Assembly: GCA_037953625.1 (NCBI GenBank)
Contig: CM075655.1
Location: 82,053,501-82,117,500 of the forward strand
Origin: Crotalaria pallida
Taxonomy: Eukaryota > Streptophyta > Magnoliopsida > Fabales > Fabaceae
Reading direction: 5' to 3'
DNA length: 64,000 bases
Part shown: piece by piece, positions 59,371 through 64,000 of the stretch
Position numbering within the stretch: the stretch's first letter is position 1
How the letters are laid out: each line of letters opens with the position of its first letter
The notes under the pieces: model-generated
What the model was told of the DNA's origin: nothing
The model's input: the letters and a program-made list of their open reading frames with translations, nothing else
Databases searched by the model: none
Translations under genes and position numbers: made by a program

Positions 59371-59863
59371 TGATTGCATTTTTCACCTTTTTTTATTTTA
59401 TATTTTTTTTATTAATAATATATATATATAAGCATACCTATACTTTAATTTTTTTAAAAATGTCATATCTCGTACCCGTACTCATGCAACACCGCGTATA
59501 TAACAACCAATAAGAATTACACAAATCATGAGATTCCGAAGTGTATAATAATAATAATAATTTTACAAACTTTTAAAAAAAATAACTCATTGATATAATT
59601 GATTCATGGGAAAAAATCATTACAATAACAATTTAATAACTTTGGTTGTGGTCCTCTCTACTCTAGTAGCTATTCCAATGTCAAGAATCATATCAATCCA
59701 ACCAAAATTTCCCGCTGCCTCCAATCACTTCCCTTCCTTCCAAGCCCTAAGCAAGCAAGGAAAGAAGGCAAGAAAATAAAACTAGTAAATAGCAAGTATC
59801 TTAGCACATATACAACTTTATCCAAACCTCACTACTTTTATAAAGCACAAAACCAAAATGACA

Positions 59864-62800
59864 TTATTCCCATTCAATTGTTGATGGCGGCTTTGAGGTA
59901 ATGTCTTGCACCACACGGTTTACACCTCGGACACCATTACAGATTTTTCGTGAAACATCGTCAAGGAACTTGTGCTCGAAGTAGTACCTGGAAGATATTT
60001 CATGATACAGTTACTACCAAGTACCGTGACAGAGGATACGCATCAATACCTAAAACTCTAATGGATAAAGCACCCTTCAAAATATTTCTAATGGTATAAA
60101 GGGAAACACCATTCAAAGCCAAAAGAATAATATAGAACATGTGTCACAAATACAACATCAGCATATTTAACATGAACAATGCCCCTTGTATTTAATTTAA
60201 GATATACAGCTTAAAGAGATGATAACATGGTTAAGAAACAGCACTCCATCCAAAGTATTTCAGAGTTTTCTTATGTATTTAGGTTAGGAGTTCTTTTAAA
60301 GACTCCAGCAAGTATTAGCATCAGTATTTAAACCTTCCCCATATCAACTATACATACACCAGCATTGATATTGAAAAGCAGAATATCCTGTCATATAATG
60401 GGGAACTGCGTGACATGGTTTACCAAACTTTATTTGTTTCATTCAATAGTACTTTATTTGTTTCATTCAATAGTTCGTTAAAAGCATATTTAACCTAATT
60501 TTAGTGAATTTGTAACACAAAATGTACAAAATAAGGTAAGCAGCATAGCATAACCAAACATGCTTTTCACATAAGTATATTCTGCAATCAGCAGTCAGAA
60601 GAAAAGAGTTTTCTAGAGTTGAAATCTTACCAGTCTGCTGTCATTCCATCTTGACTTGTAACAGCTCTGAGAGCAACAACATGGGAGTGTGTTCTTTGAT
60701 CACCTTGCACTCCAACAGATCGTACAGGCAAGAAAACTGCAAATGCTTGCCATATTGAATCATAAAGACCAGCATCCTTGATCGATTGAATGAAAATCTC
60801 ATCGACCTGGAAAAAATAATATTAGGGCTTATGGGTAAAATATATGTTATAGACATATATATACAAAAGTTCCACGTACTTGTCGGAGAATTTCTAAGGC
60901 ATTTCCTTCAGTCACATCACCCAAAACTCTAACCGCAAGACCAGGTCCAGGGAATGGGTGGCGTTTTAGAAAGGACTCGGGAACATCCAAGATTCTCCCT
61001 AATTGACGAACCTTGGGAATAAAAATTAGAAAAATCAATACATCACACACATACAGAGATAGATATAAACTAAGAGCTCAAGCTGATGCAAACAAGCTAA
61101 TATGGATCAAAGTAAGAACCTCATCCTTGAATAGAAGTTTAAGTGGTTCAATAAGTTTCAATTTCATGTCCTTGGGAAGACCACCAACATTATGATGGCT
61201 CTTGATAGTATGGGAATGAGTTCTGTCACTTCCAGGTGGTGGGCAGGACTCAATCACATCAGGATACAAGGTTCCTTGAACCAAGTAAGAAGGTTTCTTT
61301 CCTAGTTTATGCTCTAACTCCTGAGCAAAAGCATCAAAGATGCTGATAAACTCTTTTCCAATAATTTTCCTCTTTTTCTCGGGATCTGTTACACCCTTCA
61401 GCTCTGTAAGAAATTGATTTGAAGCATCGACACATGTAACCGGTAAATGAAGATTCTTTTCAAAGGTTTCCATCACACGCTCTCTCTCCTTATACCTGTA
61501 TGCATAAGAAGAATTATAAAGCTTCAGAGTATAGCACCACAACAACCCTTATTGTTTCAAATATAAGATCTTTAAGAATTTAGGTCAAGAAACCTGATTT
61601 CTCACCTAAGCAAGCCATTGTCCACAAAAATACAATGAAGCCTATCACCAATTGCTTTATGAACTAAAGTAGCAGCAACGGTGGAATCGACACCTCCAGA
61701 CAATGCACAAATGACATGCTCGTCAGGCCCCACAGTCTTGTTGATCACTTTTATTTCTTCATCCAACACATCCTCCATCGTCCAGTCTGCCGAAATCCCA
61801 CAGACATCGAATAGAAAATGCCGCAGCGTATCCATTCCTTCTGGCGTATGTGTCACCTATACAACAAGAGAACCAACAACAAATAAATGTGCAAGTATCA
61901 CAAGTGATGCTTTTAATCAAGGGTGATTCTTTGATGCTCCCTTTTTAGTTTTGTTTCGATGCTCCAATTTCATAATATCAATGATTTAGTAATTAAAAAC
62001 TTTGATGATTAAACGTAAAAGTTCAAATAATGATTAATTGTAACATTGACCTTAAAGTAAATAGGAGATGACAACATCTACTATCATTTTTTGGAAGATT
62101 GTTGATTTCAATAATGTTGTCACATTGGTGGAACGACAGTCTTAGATGAAACTGGATATAATGACAACGGTGGCAGAGTAGGGTGGCTAGTGTGGGACTA
62201 TTTGCAGTGGAAGAAAATTGAGGTTAAAAGCAATGCTAGAAAAAAAAATTCATGAACAAAAAAAAAAAGTGCATAAATATCATTTAAAGAAGGGAGCATC
62301 AAAAAATTTCTCTTCAATCCAAATAACCAGTTTTCAGCCCAAAAAAAAACTTAAACAAACAACCCTTCATCAAGATTAAACACCTTTGAAATAACTTAAT
62401 TTGCACTTAAACCACCTAAAAATCAAAGTTCTTTCTCCAAGTACTCCTGACTAAAAAAAAAAAAAATTCAACAATGATACAATTATTTCAAACAAAAAAA
62501 ACACTCCCCCAAAAAAACAATCAAACTCAAACATACCATAACTGATTGATTGAACTTGACCTGCAATGACTTAAAGTCAATGTGATTTTGCAGTATGTAG
62601 TGTTATGACTCGGATTTAAATGAGGCGGTTAGTTCTTCATCCAGCATTATAGAAATAACAAAGAAAAGTCACCGAATATTATTAACAATGCAAAGCAGGA
62701 CAAGGAGAAGAGAGTGCATACCTCAGGGTGATACTGCAAGCCAAAGAACTTCCTAGCAGGATTCTCGATAGCGGCGACCACGCCCTGCTGGCTCCGTGCG

Positions 62801-63276
62801 ACGACCTCGAACCCATCGGGTAGCCTCACAGCCTCATCACCATGGCTCATCCAAACAACCTGGGCATGGCCCACCTTATCATCCCCATAAAGAGAGGACT
62901 TTCGCTTCAGCACATCAATCTCCATCCTCCCGTACTCTTGCTTCTTCCCAATGCAGACCTCGCCGCCGAGGCGCTGAACGAGGAGCTGGAGGCCGTAGCA
63001 GATGCCGAGGACGAAGACGCCGTTGGACTCGGCCCAATGGAGGAAGCCGTCGGGGAAGGAGGGGGAGTTGGGGGTGTGGACGGAGTGGGGGCCGCCGGAG
63101 AGGATGACGAGGGAGGGGTTGTGGGAGGAGATGGTGGAGAGAGAGGAGGTGCCGGAGATGCAGAGGGAGAAGACGTTGAGGCTGCGGATGCGGCGGGTGA
63201 TGAGGTGGGTGTATTGGGAGCCGTAGTCGAGGATAAGGACGAGGTCGGATTTCACGGCTGTGGGGTCCATGGCCAT
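59864..63276 (-). CDS. GMP synthase (glutamine-hydrolysing)
   Basis: Cytosolic last step of GMP synthesis: XMP + ATP + glutamine give GMP + AMP + PPi + glutamate. Exons (complement): 63276-62722, 61856-61606, 61495-61120, 61011-60880, 60806-60631, 59987-59864. All junctions are GT-AG and in phase, giving 537 residues, close to known plant enzymes. The class I glutamine amidotransferase domain has Cys93 in GICYGLQ and His183/Glu185 in QYHPE. The ATP-pyrophosphatase domain starts with the P-loop SGGVDS (238-243). The C-terminal dimerisation/XMP part has RHPFPGPGLAVRV and ends in IEWE. No break is seen, so the gene looks functional. Met3 (63270) is an alternative start. Exon 1 is much more GC-rich than its surroundings. 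A telo-box lies 39 nt upstream. Confidence 0.97.
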
Positions 63277-63314
63277 CGTTTGCTGAAGGTGGCTGCTCCT
63301 GCTATGTGTTGCTG

Positions 63315-63323
63315 TTAGGGTTT
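63315..63323 (-). promoter_or_regulatory. Telo-box (AAACCCTAA) in the GMP synthase leader region
   Basis: AAACCCTAA on the - strand ends 39 nt before the ATG. Such boxes are common near the start sites of plant genes for translation and nucleotide supply and correlate with expression in dividing cells. A second partial AAACCCT lies near 63364-63370. Function is inferred. Confidence 0.6.
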
Positions 63324-63401
63324 ATGAGGTAGAGATAGAATACAAGGACAAGGGGAGGGGCCAGGGTTTAAGTGTGTGGACTGTGGAATAATCAAGAATA
63401 C

Positions 63402-63967
63402 TACTCCCTCCTGTTCTATATAAGGTAAGCCTTTTTGAGACTTTTTTTTCCTTGATATAATACTTCCTCCGTCCCTTAATTTAGGGTATCATTGGTGTCC
63501 CTTTTTATAAGTCGTTTTAGAATATTTAGGTAGTATTAAAGAGTTTATTCCAAATACACCCCTCATAATTGCATAGGGGTGATAGGGTAATAATTACAAT
63601 AGAAGGAGAAATGAATAAAGTTGTAAAATTTTAAATAGGGGTAACCTTGGAATGACAACATATTTTTTGATAAATTTGAGAGTAATAATTACTTTTCTTA
63701 ACCTGCGTGAATTAGGTAAAAATGATTTATATTAAGGGACAAAGAGAGTAAGTCATATTTCTAATTTCCAATACCATTAATTACTTCTTTTTCACAAACA
63801 CCGATGTTTACTCAACATTTTTTAGATTTCCAATAATAATTATAGAAGCACTTTTGAAAAAGTATACCAAATATGTATATTTTCGATATCACTAACAATA
63901 TTAACTAATTTTCTTAAATGGAGTGAAATTGGTCAAATGATACTTATATTAGGAACCGGAGGAAGTA
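63402..63967. mobile_element. Stowaway-like MITE, host of a second MITE
   Basis: Outer tips are TACTCCCTCCTGTTCTATAT on the left and the complement of TACTTCCTCCGGTTCCTAA on the right, with TA borders. A second MITE is nested at 63461-63750. The element lies about 125 bp upstream of the GMP synthase ATG. Confidence 0.75.
63461..63750. mobile_element. Stowaway-like MITE nested in another MITE
   Basis: Tips are TACTTCCTCCGTCCCTTAAT and the complement of TACTCTCTTTGTCCCTTAAT, with TA borders. The inner sequence follows the MITE at 34498-34815 in order and wording, so the two are family members about 29 kb apart. Confidence 0.85.
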
Positions 63968-64000
63968 ATAAATTAGTTATCAAACCCATGTGTTGCACGA

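Noticed and set aside
62796..63318. Long + strand open frames opposite GMP synthase exon 1
   Set aside because: They are antisense shadows of a GC-rich exon; their translations are Gly/Arg/Glu low complexity without domain signals.
63969..64000. Helitron-like end (CCCATGTGTTGCACGA) at the window edge
   Set aside because: Only the tip is visible before the window stops, and the border does not show CTRR; not enough to call.

Overview
This is a piece of a plant nuclear genome, most likely from a core eudicot. The DNA is strongly AT-rich, genes have GT-AG introns, and transposons of nearly every plant class are present (L1-like and RTE LINEs, tRNA-derived SINEs, Ty3/gypsy and Ty1/copia remnants, hAT, Mutator-like, PIF/Harbinger, Stowaway, Helitron). 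The species cannot be fixed from the sequence alone; a legume-like repeat style is only an impression. No search was run: all family calls rest on motifs, protein resemblance and element ends read by eye.

Two host genes can be modelled completely. A GL3/EGL3-type (subgroup IIIf) bHLH transcription factor lies on the + strand at 35318-39350: 8 exons, 629 residues, a 15-nt micro-exon, and a SINE in intron 1. A GMP synthase (glutamine-hydrolysing) lies on the - strand at 63276-59864: 6 exons, 537 residues, with a telo-box just upstream of the ATG and two nested Stowaway MITEs further upstream. All remaining protein-like sequence belongs to mobile elements.

Layout. 1-1831: Stowaway MITE next to a hAT element that holds a Mutator-like MITE carrying a GTTGACC-type GC-rich array and telomere-like repeats. 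2213-5494: decayed Ty3/gypsy pol and LTR, hit by a hAT MITE and an RTE LINE. 5505-10885: 5'-truncated L1-like LINE (LINE-A, +). 11690-17215: a tandem repeat split by a second L1-like family (LINE-B, 11782-16798, +). 17685 to about 23835: a long LINE of the same family as LINE-A in opposite orientation (LINE-C, -). 24281-34815: gene-free AT-rich DNA with Helitron ends, SINEs, Tourist, hAT and Stowaway MITEs, several nested. 35318-39350: bHLH gene. 40947-41120: SINE. 41206-46356: an inverted-repeat element with copia PBS and gag, split by a 4.5-kb PIF/Harbinger element with both of its genes broken. 49169-50027: Pack-MULE-like element with a captured gene fragment. 50130-51656: approximately 525-bp tandem repeats and a foldback element. 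51840-59370: LTR-like, MITE, foldback and minisatellite DNA. 59864-63276: GMP synthase. 63402-63967: nested MITEs.

The window contains no operon-like gene set. The two host genes have unrelated roles (epidermal cell fate and flavonoid regulation; purine synthesis). I found no clearly undescribed biological system. The most unusual items are the telomere-repeat-bearing MITE inside a hAT element, the Pack-MULE-like element with an internal inverted duplication of its captured exon, and the copia-gag-bearing inverted-repeat element.
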